Assembly (NCBI RefSeq): GCF_003614435.1
Contig: NZ_CP025546.1
Location: 1,302,001-1,366,000, forward strand
DNA from: Mycobacterium paragordonae
Lineage (GTDB): Bacteria; Actinomycetota; Actinomycetes; Mycobacteriales; Mycobacteriaceae
Direction of reading: 5' to 3'
DNA length: 64,000 bases
The position numbers and the translations under genes are program-made. Numbering within the stretch: the stretch's first letter is position 1; each line of letters begins with the position of its first letter. Below the pieces are notes generated by a model. It was not told the DNA's origin. It searched no databases and saw only the letters and a program-made list of their open reading frames with translations. Below, one piece after another: positions 49,409 through 59,458 of the stretch.

Positions 49409-51199
49409 TCCGGTGTCGGCAGCGATGGGATAGCCGATCGCGTTGATGAGGCCCGCCGGATCTCCCTCGACGGCCTGCCTGATGCCGTCCAGGAACAGGT
49501 TCACGTCGTAGGACGGTAGCGAGACAGCAATGGCTGTCAACGTATCCATTGTCGGCAGCAGGGTGGAGTAAGCCGATGCCGCGGCATGCGTGGCGGCGGT
49601 GGTGATGGTGGTGTTCGCCGTCTGCAAGCTCTGGATGAATCCGTCAACCGACGGCGGTGCGAACGCCGGCAGGGTGAGATGTGGGACGCCTGTGGACTGT
49701 AGACTCGGCAGTGACGGTGGGTGCCATGAGCTGAGATCGGCGGCGGCGGCGTTGACGCCCTGCTGCGTTCCGCTGACCAGGTGGTTGACGACGGTCACCG
49801 GGCTGACGTCCGGGAACAGCCCGAACGGCGTGGGGACGTTGGCGGGCGCCGTGGAATACCCGTAGTCGGGGTCGCCGTAGCCCAGGTTCACGATCACCTT
49901 GAGGTCGGGCTGAATGAGATCGGCGATCGTATTGCCCAACAACGACGTTCGCAACGGCTCGAGCAGCGGCAGATTATGCGTGGGGATCATGTAGTAGGTC
50001 GTCATGGTCGGTCCCTCGGTGGGCAGTTGGACGGCCGTGGCGACCTGATCCGCCGTGAGGGTGGGATACAGCGGGTGGACGTACAGCGCGCCGAGCATGG
50101 CGTTGGCGTCGGCCACCAGGTTGAGGGGGTACCGCGGGAAGTCGGCGAAGCCGTCGTATTCGATCGTGTACATGACGGTCGGGTAGTCATTGGCCGGCGT
50201 GGACCCCGGGAACGACTTGCCCAGGCTCGGCAGGGTCAGGCCGTCGAAGCGTGAATACAAGCCCCCGTTGGGGTTCATCGGGTTTCCGACCAGCGAGAAG
50301 CTCACCGCATCGCTTGGCACTCCGGCGGCTTTGAGATTCGCCATCTCCAGTGACGCGATCCCAGCGCCCTGCGAGAAACCCTGCACGACAACGGTATTCC
50401 CCGATGTCAGCTGCGCATGGATCGCGTTGTCGAGAATCGTGAGCCCCTGGGCCCAGGATGCGTCCTCGGTCAGGGTCTTGATTCCGGTGATCCAATACGA
50501 CTGCGCGGGTGTCAGCAGCGCCTGGGCGCCGGTCACGGTGAAGGCCGGGAAATTCGGTGTGACGTAATTGGCCAGCACGGAGTTCACGTAGTTCTGCGAC
50601 GGCAACGGGTATCCACTGCCGCCGATGACCAGGGTGACGTTGGACGCAGCCGCCGGCGCCGCCGTCGCAAGGGCGGGCAGCGTGGGCCAGGGCGTGAGCC
50701 CAGTGACCGCGGCCGCAGCGCCGGCGTAGTAGTCGGACATGGCGGCCACATCCTGGGCCCACATTCGCTCGTACTCGGCCTCGGTGGCCGCGATCGCCGG
50801 TGCGTTGAACCCCAATATGTTCGACGCCACCAGCGAAGCCAACTGCGTCCGGTTGCCCGCCAGCGCCCCGAGCGGGACGGCGGCGGCAAGCGCCGCGTCG
50901 TAGGCGGCGGCCGCGGCCGTTGCGTGACGTGCGGCTCGGGCGGCGTGCGACGCCGCTGCCCTCAGCCAGCAGGTATGCGAGAGCGCCAGCGTGGCCATCG
51001 CGGTCGCCGAGGACCCCTGCCAGGCCGATCCAGAAAGGTCCGACACCACCGATGAGAACGCCTGCGCGGTGGCAGCTAAGTCCTCGCCCAGACCCTCCCA
51101 AGCCGATGCCGCGGCCAGGAGAGAGCTCGATCCCGGCCCGGCGGCGATCCGTGCGGAAGTGACCTCCGGCGGCGAAACCAGGAAATCCACCGCAACCAC
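49322..51199 (-). CDS. PPE family protein with C-terminal PE-PPE hydrolase domain
   Basis: 625 aa. The PPE domain is at about 1-160: DFLVSPPEVTSARIAAGPGSSSLLAAASAWEGLGEDL, with SAWQGSSATAM in place of the WxG turn. The PE-PPE domain (about 190-420) is an alpha/beta serine hydrolase fold with nucleophile GFSQGAG; Asp and His follow in the usual order. Exported by type VII secretion with a PE partner; no PE gene adjoins it. The C-terminus ends in a hydrophobic stretch. GTG at 51199 has GGAGG only 4 nt upstream; GTG at 51190 is equally likely. Confidence 0.9.
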   Translation of the reverse strand: MVAVDFLVSPPEVTSARIAAGPGSSSLLAAASAWEGLGEDLAATAQAFSSVVSDLSGSAWQGSSATAMATLALSHTCWLRAAASHAARAARHATAAAAAYDAALAAAVPLGALAGNRTQLASLVASNILGFNAPAIAATEAEYERMWAQDVAAMSDYYAGAAAAVTGLTPWPTLPALATAAPAAASNVTLVIGGSGYPLPSQNYVNSVLANYVTPNFPAFTVTGAQALLTPAQSYWITGIKTLTEDASWAQGLTILDNAIHAQLTSGNTVVVQGFSQGAGIASLEMANLKAAGVPSDAVSFSLVGNPMNPNGGLYSRFDGLTLPSLGKSFPGSTPANDYPTVMYTIEYDGFADFPRYPLNLVADANAMLGALYVHPLYPTLTADQVATAVQLPTEGPTMTTYYMIPTHNLPLLEPLRTSLLGNTIADLIQPDLKVIVNLGYGDPDYGYSTAPANVPTPFGLFPDVSPVTVVNHLVSGTQQGVNAAAADLSSWHPPSLPSLQSTGVPHLTLPAFAPPSVDGFIQSLQTANTTITTAATHAAASAYSTLLPTMDTLTAIAVSLPSYDVNLFLDGIRQAVEGDPAGLINAIGYPIAADTGLLTFLSFFLAYAYYGAAKSVVGDVAGLL

Positions 51200-51213
51200 C
51201 TGCCCTCCGAAAT

Positions 51214-51279
51214 GTCAACTTAAGTGGACGATTGGAGCGACTATAGGAGCGGTCGTCGATTCCGTCAACCTAGGTTGAC
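51214..51279. promoter_or_regulatory. twin palindromes between PPE gene and guaA
   Basis: GTCAACTTAAGTGGAC (51214-51229, one mismatched pair) and GTCAACCTAGGTTGAC (51264-51279, perfect) share GTCAAC-N4-GTTGAC and are 50 bp apart centre to centre. The second includes TTGACA (51275-51280). They are probably operators for a regulator of the PPE gene, of guaA or of both. Confidence 0.65.
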
Positions 51280-51316
51280 AACCGCGCGGTCCGTCACATG
51301 GCTAAACTCGGTGCCC

Positions 51317-52870
<1,554 letters not shown>

Positions 52871-52925
52871 CCGCGGCCTGATCTGATCAACCCCCACAGC
52901 GCCTGCGCTGGGATACGATAACGCG

Positions 52926-53852
52926 ATGATCGGGAGCCTTTCCGCTGTTCAGGCGGAGCGTCGCGAATTCTGGGGCGAGCTGTGCCCGGGGATGTCGATC
53001 GAAGCCGGCGGCTATCCCAGACCGGCCGCGGTCGGGGAGATCGACCCGCTGCTGGCCAATTTGAAGCGCGAGGGTTATGTCCAGGTATCCGACGCCCTGT
53101 CGGAAGCGGCCATCGCACCGATCCGCTACGCCGTGTCGACGCTGTTCCAGCGCGGCATCCCGCTGGCGTTCGCGTTCGTCTACGACGAGTTATGGCTTGC
53201 GTTTCAAGGTCTTTCGCGCTTCCTGACATCCGTGCTGGGTGACGGTTATCAGGCGCTGCCCGACTTCTGGGTCTGGCACGTCAACCCCAACGAGAACGCG
53301 CTGGGCTGGGGTCCGCACCGCGATCGGGTGATCCCGACCCTCGATGCCGACAACTCGCCCCACACGCTGACGGTCTGGCTGCCGTTCACTGACGCCACTC
53401 CGCTCAACGGGTGCATGTACATGCTGCCCGCGCACCTCGACGACCGGTTCCGGCAACGCCGGTGGGACGGCGAGAACAACACCGTCGTGTACAACCCGCA
53501 GGACATCCGGGCGTTGCCGGCGACGGCCGGTTCGTTGCTGGCCTGGAATCAGGCGGTGCTGCACTGGGGCGGGCGCGGCAGCCGGCTGGGGTCAGCACCC
53601 CGGATCAGCGCCGCCTTCGAGTTCCAGCGCGGCGACCGCCCGCCGTTCAACAATCCGCTGCTCGATCCCGCCCGGATGCCGACCTTCCAGGAGCGGCTTG
53701 GGCTGATCGGCAAGCAGGTGCTGCAATATCGCCACATGTACCCGCTCAGCGATGAGGTTGGCGCGATCGCCACCTCGCTTTTCCAGCGGTTCATGCCGGG
53801 AGTTCCGATCCCGACCCCGTTTCCGGTGCCGACCGGGGTCGCGGCCAACTAG
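52926..53852 (+). CDS. phytanoyl-CoA dioxygenase (PhyH) family protein
   Basis: 308 aa Fe(II)/2-oxoglutarate oxygenase-type fold. HxD is in GWGPHRDRVIPTLDADNSPHTLTVWLPFTDATPLNGCMYMLP, distal His in LLAWNQAVLHWGGRGSRLG, and Arg in RISAAFEFQRG. Substrate unknown. ATG at 52926, with TACGAT at 52914-52919 suggesting a leaderless start. It lies 55 bp after guaA. Confidence 0.88.
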   Translation: MIGSLSAVQAERREFWGELCPGMSIEAGGYPRPAAVGEIDPLLANLKREGYVQVSDALSEAAIAPIRYAVSTLFQRGIPLAFAFVYDELWLAFQGLSRFLTSVLGDGYQALPDFWVWHVNPNENALGWGPHRDRVIPTLDADNSPHTLTVWLPFTDATPLNGCMYMLPAHLDDRFRQRRWDGENNTVVYNPQDIRALPATAGSLLAWNQAVLHWGGRGSRLGSAPRISAAFEFQRGDRPPFNNPLLDPARMPTFQERLGLIGKQVLQYRHMYPLSDEVGAIATSLFQRFMPGVPIPTPFPVPTGVAAN

Positions 53853-53855
53853 CCG

Positions 53856-54563
53856 CTACCGGACGATTTCGCGGTCGCCGAACGCGACGTCAGCGGTGGC
53901 CCAGTCACCCCCGGATGCCTCGACCAGACGGCGGGCGATGTCCATATCGCCGTTGCCCGCTACCAGGATCAGCGTGGGTTCTGCTGCGCTGACCGAACCG
54001 CCCAGTAGTCGGTGGCGTGCATCCTCGTCAGCGGTGAACGCGTCGCGGAAGCGTGCGAATTCGATGCCGGGCACCGTGATGAGGGCCGCTTGCGGGTCGC
54101 GCACAGTCTCGGTCGGGTAGTCGAAGGTCAGCACCGCTTGTTGGTCGAACTGACGGCGCAGCGCCTCGGCGGCGGCGTGCAGGGTGGGTTCGTCGGCAAC
54201 GCACAGGTGAAACTGGCGGGATCGTTCGGTGCTGACCTGCTGCCGCTCCTCGGACCAGAACACCCCGTCCAGGAGAACCGAACCCGTGGCGGGTGCCCTG
54301 TTGAGCGCGAGCGTGGCGTCGGCCTGAATCTCGAACAGTTGGAGTTGGCCGGGTTCCGGGGAGTCGCGGTTGTCGCTGGCGAACAGTTCCGCCGGGTGGC
54401 AGGAGGCTGGTTCGGCGTTTGCTGACCCAGGCGCCACAGCAGTGCCACCGGCTATCAGCAGCCACACCAGTACCAGGGTCCTGTGGCGGCCGTGAAACGG
54501 GCGTCCCGACCCGCGCCTTGACGCTGTCGGGGGGTGGGTGTTTACTCGAATCGAATCGAACAT
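53856..54563 (-). CDS. exported protein of unknown function
   Basis: 235 aa. A basic N-terminus followed by a hydrophobic stretch ([25 protein letters not shown]) looks like a signal peptide with cleavage after ANA. The mature part has two cysteines (SCHPAEL, HLCVADE). No motif recognised. The start at 54563 overlaps the SOS box of imuA'; a later start is possible but would shorten the n-region. Convergent with the PhyH-type gene with a 3-bp gap. Confidence 0.7.
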   Translation of the reverse strand: MFDSIRVNTHPPTASRRGSGRPFHGRHRTLVLVWLLIAGGTAVAPGSANAEPASCHPAELFASDNRDSPEPGQLQLFEIQADATLALNRAPATGSVLLDGVFWSEERQQVSTERSRQFHLCVADEPTLHAAAEALRRQFDQQAVLTFDYPTETVRDPQAALITVPGIEFARFRDAFTADEDARHRLLGGSVSAAEPTLILVAGNGDMDIARRLVEASGGDWATADVAFGDREIVR

Positions 54564-54571
54564 ACTTTCGA
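54556..54571 (+). promoter_or_regulatory. SOS box (LexA operator) for imuA'-imuB
   Basis: TCGAAC-ATAC-TTTCGA matches the mycobacterial LexA consensus TCGAAC-N4-GTTCGA at all but one arm position. It lies 25 bp ahead of the imuA' start. imuA'-imuB is a known LexA-controlled operon. Confidence 0.85.
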
Positions 54572-54595
54572 AAAAATCTGTTTGGGAGGCTGGTC

Positions 54596-55225
54596 ATGAC
54601 CGCGGCTTTTGCCTCCGATCTGCGCCAGGAAAACCGGGTTGAGCAGCTTAAACAGCTGCGTCAGAAGATCGCCGCGATATCGGGGAAGGATACCGCCCCC
54701 GCTGAAGACCTGGTGTCGTCGGGTCCGGCGCTGCTGCCGCCCGGGACGGTGGCGGTGCTGTCGGGGGCACGGTCGCTGGTGCTGCGCATGGTGGCCGCGG
54801 TGACGGCCGGAGGGGGCAATGCGGTAATCGTCGGACAACCGGATATCGGGTTGCTGGCTGCCGTGGAAATGGGGGCGGACCTGAGCCGGATCGCGGTGAT
54901 ACCGGATCCGGGAAACGATCCGGTGGAGGTTGCCGCGGTGCTCATCGACGGTATGGATCTGGTGGTCCTCGGCCTGGGGGGCCGGCGGGTGACGCGGACC
55001 CGGGCACGGGCGGTGGTGGCCCGCGCCCGTCAGAAAGGGTGCACGGTGCTGGTCACCGACGGCGACTGGGAAGGAGCGTCGACACGGCTGGAGGCCCGGG
55101 TTTGCGGCTATGAACTGACTCCGTCTTTCGGGGGCGGGACGCCCCCGGGGGTCGGGCGCATCAGCGGGGTCCGGCTTCAGATCAGCCGGTGCGGACGGTC
55201 GATCGATCGAGCGCGAACCGGCTGA
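54596..55225 (+). CDS. imuA': mutasome accessory protein ImuA'
   Basis: 209 aa RecA/SulA-like partner of ImuB and DnaE2 in damage-induced mutagenesis. [21 protein letters not shown] at the N-terminus; [62 protein letters not shown] is the core fold, without a canonical Walker A. ATG at 54596 with GGGAGG at 54583-54588. Rv3395c orthologue; imuB follows 5 bp later. Confidence 0.92.
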   Translation: MTAAFASDLRQENRVEQLKQLRQKIAAISGKDTAPAEDLVSSGPALLPPGTVAVLSGARSLVLRMVAAVTAGGGNAVIVGQPDIGLLAAVEMGADLSRIAVIPDPGNDPVEVAAVLIDGMDLVVLGLGGRRVTRTRARAVVARARQKGCTVLVTDGDWEGASTRLEARVCGYELTPSFGGGTPPGVGRISGVRLQISRCGRSIDRARTG

Positions 55226-55230
55226 TCGTG

Positions 55231-56805
55231 ATGGCTTCCCGCGTTTTGGCGATCTGGTGCATGGACTGGCCCGCGGTCGCGGCGGCGGCGGCAGCGGACC
55301 GGTCGGCTACGGATCCGGTCGCGGTCACCCTGGCGAATCGGGTGATCGCCTGTTCGGCGACGGCCCGGGCGGCCGGGGTGCGGCGCGGGCTGCGGCGACG
55401 GGAGGCTGCGGCGCGGTGCCCGGAACTGCACATCGTGGCCGCCGACGTGGACCGTGACGCCCGCTTCTTCGAAGGGGTGATCGCCGCGGTGGAGGATTTG
55501 GTACCCCGTCCCGAGGTGTTGCGACCCGGCCTTCTGGTGTTACCGGTGCGTGGTGCGGCCCGGTTTTTCGGGTCTGAACTGCAGGCGGCTGAGCGGCTGA
55601 TCGACGCGGTGGCCGCGGCCGGCGCAGAATGTCAGGTCGGCATTGCCGACGGGTTGTCCACCGCGGTCTTCGCCGCGCGCGTGGGTCGCGTGGTGGAGCC
55701 GGGAGGGGATGCGCGGTTCTTGTCGGCGCTGTCGATCCGTCAGCTCGCCACCGAGCCGAGCCTGTCCGGTCCTGGTCGGGACGAACTGGCAGATCTGTTG
55801 TGGCGGATGGGAATTCGCACCATCGGGCAGTTCGCCGCATTGTCCCGCACCGACGTCGCTTCCCGGTTCGGGGCAGATGCGGTGACCGCGCACCGGTTCG
55901 CCCGCGGTGAATCGGAACGAGGTCCGTCTGGGCGTGAGCCGCCACCGGAGCTCGGCGCTGTGCTGGACTGCGATCCGCCGATCGACCGGGTCGACGCTGC
56001 GGCATTCGCCGGGCGTTCGCTGGCAGCCACGCTGCACCAGGCGCTGCTGGCCGCCGGAGTGGGCTGCACCCGACTGGCCATTCACGCGGTGACCGCCACC
56101 GGCGAAGAACTGAGCCGGGTATGGCGGTGCGCCGAACCGCTGACCGAGGACGCCACCGCCGACCGGGTGCGCTGGCAACTCGACGGGTGGTTGAGTCACC
56201 GGATTGCGCGGGGTCGCCCTTTGGATGCGCCGGTGACGCTGCTGCGACTGCAGGCCGTCGAGGTGGTCTCGGCCGGGGCACTGCAGCTGCCGCTCTGGGG
56301 TGGTCTCGGTGAGGAGGACAGGCTCCGGGCCCGACGGGCGCTGGTGCGTGTTCAGGGACTGCTGGGCCCGGAGGCGGTGCAGGTACCGGTGCTGTCCGGC
56401 GGCCGGGGGCCGGCCGAGCGAATCACCATGACCCCGCTGGGTGACGAACCGGTGCCGCAGGCCGATCCCGCTCAACCGTGGCCCGGTCAACTGCCTGACC
56501 CGTCACCGGCGGTGCTGGTCGACGATCCGGTGGAATTGCTTGATGCTCAAGGTAATCCGATTCGGGTGACCAGCCGCGGGGTGTTCTCCGCCGACCCTGC
56601 CCGGCTGGCCGTCCGGGGCCGGGACGACCAGCTGCGCTGGTGGGCCGGGCCGTGGCCCGTGGACGAGCGGTGGTGGGATGACCGGTCTGAAGCCGGTCAG
56701 CGGGCCGGTCGGGTCGCTCGTGCCCAGGTGCTGCTGGAGGGGGAACGGGCGCTCTTGCTGTGCTACCGGCAGAGGAGGTGGTTCCTGGAAGGCATCTACG
56801 AGTGA
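55231..56805 (+). CDS. imuB: mutasome hub protein ImuB (Y-family polymerase-like, inactive)
   Basis: 524 aa. Y-family fold, but catalytic acids are missing: the N-terminal motif reads VLAIWCMDWPAVAA in place of DxDxFFA, and the SxDE motif is replaced by LPVRGAARFFGSE. Helix-hairpin-helix region LADLLWRMGIRTIGQFAALSRTDVASRFGADAVTAHRFARG. The C-terminal part links the beta clamp, ImuA' and DnaE2 in M. tuberculosis (Rv3394c). ATG 55231 or GTG 55228. Confidence 0.94.
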   Translation: MASRVLAIWCMDWPAVAAAAAADRSATDPVAVTLANRVIACSATARAAGVRRGLRRREAAARCPELHIVAADVDRDARFFEGVIAAVEDLVPRPEVLRPGLLVLPVRGAARFFGSELQAAERLIDAVAAAGAECQVGIADGLSTAVFAARVGRVVEPGGDARFLSALSIRQLATEPSLSGPGRDELADLLWRMGIRTIGQFAALSRTDVASRFGADAVTAHRFARGESERGPSGREPPPELGAVLDCDPPIDRVDAAAFAGRSLAATLHQALLAAGVGCTRLAIHAVTATGEELSRVWRCAEPLTEDATADRVRWQLDGWLSHRIARGRPLDAPVTLLRLQAVEVVSAGALQLPLWGGLGEEDRLRARRALVRVQGLLGPEAVQVPVLSGGRGPAERITMTPLGDEPVPQADPAQPWPGQLPDPSPAVLVDDPVELLDAQGNPIRVTSRGVFSADPARLAVRGRDDQLRWWAGPWPVDERWWDDRSEAGQRAGRVARAQVLLEGERALLLCYRQRRWFLEGIYE

Positions 56806-56980
56806 TTCCACACCCTGACCAGCGGAAATGCTCAGGATTTACCGTCGGGTAAAAAATCGGCCGGTTCGGCTGTGCCGACTAAATCGGCGAATCCGTTGCG
56901 GTGGTGCAGGTTTCGGCGATCGGGGCCGCGATGCCGGCCGGTGTCGTAACAGAAAAGTAATGAGGTCCGGAGCCGCTGGT

Positions 56981-57328
56981 CTAGACGACGGAGCGGGACT
57001 TGCGCTTGTTCAAGAAGGTCGACCACGACACCACGTCGGGGTTCTCCTTGAGCAGGGCCCTGCGCTGCCGTTCGGTCATGCCACCCCACACGCCGAACTC
57101 GACCTTGTTGTCGAGAGCGTCCGCGCCGCACTCCCGCAGCACCGGGCAGTGCCGGCAGATGGCTGCCGCTTGACGCTGTGCCGCCCCGGTCACGAACAGC
57201 TCGTCTGGGTCCTTTGTCCTGCACAGACCCTGCGATACCCAGGCTCGTTCCCCGCCGTCTTCGGCGTGCTGGGTGCTGCTGACGGCGACAAGGTTCAGCC
57301 GCCGAGCGGCCGGGCGTGTTCCTGACAC
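56981..57328 (-). CDS. WhiB family protein, WhiB4-like
   Basis: 115 aa. Fe-S ligands Cys36, Cys58, Cys61, Cys67 (CRTKDPDELFV, CRHCPVLREC) and NKVEFGVWGGMTERQRRALLKENPDVVSW; basic tail NKRKSRSVV. MSGTRPAARR and the whole core are very close to M. tuberculosis WhiB4 (Rv3681c), an O2-sensitive redox regulator; but WhiB4 is normally encoded elsewhere, so this is a paralogue inserted between imuB and iunH. ATG start at 57328. Confidence 0.9.
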   Translation of the reverse strand: MSGTRPAARRLNLVAVSSTQHAEDGGERAWVSQGLCRTKDPDELFVTGAAQRQAAAICRHCPVLRECGADALDNKVEFGVWGGMTERQRRALLKENPDVVSWSTFLNKRKSRSVV

Positions 57329-57644
57329 GAAGTGCTCCCCTTAACTATCCGGCCGCGATGTGCGTCCGCCTCCCCGCGGTGCAGACCAAGTTGTGACCAA
57401 CGCTTCGTTGCTTTGTCGCGCCACACGTGATCTGAATCTCACCGTGCTTATAAATTAGGGGGTCAAGTGCCAATTGCGCAACAGTTGAACGGGTATTTTT
57501 TGGGACGCGTGTGCCATACGGTCGGTATGGTTTCAGCTGTTTGACCTTGACTTTCGGTCTTATGTGTGTACGGGGCACCCCTGAGCTCGTCCCGAACGCG
57601 GGCATGCGGGGCGGCCGGGCGGCTTCCGACGTGCGGTGTTTCCC
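57329..57644 (-). promoter_or_regulatory. 316-bp region upstream of the WhiB4-like gene
   Basis: No gene seen. The central part is A/T-rich. On the minus strand TTGGCA (57468-57473) and TATAAG (57447-57452), 15 bp apart, are a possible promoter. CCATAC-GGTCG-GTATGG (57514-57530) is an inverted repeat placed as an upstream operator. Both are weak single-copy predictions. Confidence 0.45.
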
Positions 57645-58580
57645 TCACCGCTGTCCGCGTGCGAAGGCTGCCACCCGTTGCGTGAATCGATCGAAAAACG
57701 CCGCCGGGTCGACCTCGATGCCTATCTGCGCGTTTGGCTGTCGCGCACCTGACCAGTCGGCGGTGGTCATCCCGGGGTTGCCGGACACGTCGACGTGCAC
57801 CGTGGCAGGCCGGGTCTCGACCAACTGCGGGTCCAGCGCCACGGCCGCGGCCAGCGGATCGTGCAGGTGTGCCAGGTATCCCAGCCCGCGGTCGCGGTAC
57901 ACCTCGAAGTAGAACCGCATCGCATCCCGGATGAACCGGGTCACCGGTGCGGGTGCGCCCAGCCCGTCAAGCATGTCCGGGGTCATGACCACCTTGCGGG
58001 TCAGGTCCAGCCCGCACACGACCGGGAGTCGTGGTTGGCCCGCCCAGGCCGCGAACACCTCGGCCGCGGCGTCCGGGTCCACGCGGACGTTCCATTCCGG
58101 CGGCCCCTGGCCATCGAACACCCCGCCCATGATCACCAGTCGCCGCAGCAGTGTCGGCAGGGCCGGCTCGATGCGCAGTGCCAGCGCCAGGTTCGTCAGC
58201 GGCGCGGTCGCCAACCCGACCAGCTCACCGGGGTGGGCGTGCGCCGCCCGCACCCAGGCCGTTGCGGCATCGTGCTCGGTGAGCCGCCGATCGCTGCGCG
58301 CCAACTCCGCATATCCCAAACCGTTCGGGCCGTGGAAATCGCCGCGCTGCGGACGCTCACCGTTCAACGGCCGCTCGGCTCCGCGGGATACCGGGACGGG
58401 ACCCGCCCGGCACAGATCGAGCAGGCCGAGGTTGTTCGCGCACACCTGGTCGACCGCGATGTTGCCGCCGGTGGATGCGATGCCCACCAGGTCGGCGTCG
58501 GCGGCCAGCAAATAGATCAGGGCGAGCGCGTCGTCGATGCCGGTGTCGACGTCGGCGAACACGGCGCTCACCGGGGCCAC
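57645..58580 (-). CDS. iunH: inosine-uridine preferring nucleoside hydrolase
   Basis: 311 aa. Hydrolyses ribonucleosides to ribose and base. The Ca2+-binding [12 protein letters not shown] is at residues 10-21 and [39 protein letters not shown] carry further ligands. Orthologue of Rv3393. GTG at 58580 is used; GTG at 58571 ([11 protein letters not shown]) is as likely. Starts 14 bp from the divergent methyltransferase gene. Confidence 0.93.
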   Translation of the reverse strand: MAPVSAVFADVDTGIDDALALIYLLAADADLVGIASTGGNIAVDQVCANNLGLLDLCRAGPVPVSRGAERPLNGERPQRGDFHGPNGLGYAELARSDRRLTEHDAATAWVRAAHAHPGELVGLATAPLTNLALALRIEPALPTLLRRLVIMGGVFDGQGPPEWNVRVDPDAAAEVFAAWAGQPRLPVVCGLDLTRKVVMTPDMLDGLGAPAPVTRFIRDAMRFYFEVYRDRGLGYLAHLHDPLAAAVALDPQLVETRPATVHVDVSGNPGMTTADWSGARQPNAQIGIEVDPAAFFDRFTQRVAAFARGQR

Positions 58581-58594
58581 GATACGCTGTGCGG

Positions 58595-59458
58595 ATGCCC
58601 GATGATCTGACCCCGCATTTCGACGACATACAGGCGCATTACGACCTGTCCGACGACTTTTTCCGGTTGTTCCTGGACCCCACCCAGACCTACAGCTGCG
58701 CGTACTTCGAGCGCGACGACATGACGCTCGAAGAGGCGCAGATCGCCAAAATCGATCTGGCGCTGGGCAAACTCGGGCTGCAGCCGGGCATGACGCTGCT
58801 CGACGTCGGCTGCGGCTGGGGCGCCACCATGATGCGTGCGGTGGAGCGTTATGACGTCAACGTCGTCGGCCTCACCCTGAGCAAGAACCAGGCCAACCAC
58901 GTCGAGCAGCTGTTCGCGAAATCCGACAGCCCCCGCACGAAGCGCGTTCTGCTACAAGGTTGGGAACAGTTTGACGAGCCGATCGACCGGATCGTCAGCA
59001 TCGGCGCGTTCGAGCACTTCGGGCACGAGCGCTATGACGCGTTCTTCACGCTGGCGCACCGCCTGCTGCCGGATGACGGAATCATGCTGTTGCACACCAT
59101 CACCGGGCTGCACCCCCTGGAGATGAAGGAGCGTGGTCTGCCGCTGACCTTCGAGTTCGCCCGATTCGTCAAATTCATTGTCACCGAGATCTTTCCGGGC
59201 GGGCGGTTGCCGTCGATCCCGATGGTGCAGGAGCGGGCCACCGCAAACGGGTTCAACGTGACCCGGGTGCAGTCGCTGCAACCGCACTACGCCAAGACCC
59301 TCGACATCTGGTCGGCCGCACTGGCGGCACACAAAGACCAGGCCATCGCGCTGCAGTCCGAGGAGGTCTACGAGCGCTACATCAAGTACCTCACCGGATG
59401 TGCCGAGATGTTCCGCATGGGCTACATCGATGTCGATCAGTTCACGTGCGAGAAGTGA
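58595..59458 (+). CDS. cmaA1: cyclopropane mycolic acid synthase family methyltransferase
   Basis: 287 aa SAM-dependent methyltransferase of the CmaA/MmaA/UmaA group, acting on unsaturated meromycolate chains. [45 protein letters not shown] motif [15 protein letters not shown], and [18 protein letters not shown] are diagnostic. Position matches cmaA1 (Rv3392c), although specificity cannot be read from sequence. ATG 58595 with TACGCT at 58583-58588, so leaderless initiation is possible. Confidence 0.93.
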   Translation: MPDDLTPHFDDIQAHYDLSDDFFRLFLDPTQTYSCAYFERDDMTLEEAQIAKIDLALGKLGLQPGMTLLDVGCGWGATMMRAVERYDVNVVGLTLSKNQANHVEQLFAKSDSPRTKRVLLQGWEQFDEPIDRIVSIGAFEHFGHERYDAFFTLAHRLLPDDGIMLLHTITGLHPLEMKERGLPLTFEFARFVKFIVTEIFPGGRLPSIPMVQERATANGFNVTRVQSLQPHYAKTLDIWSAALAAHKDQAIALQSEEVYERYIKYLTGCAEMFRMGYIDVDQFTCEK

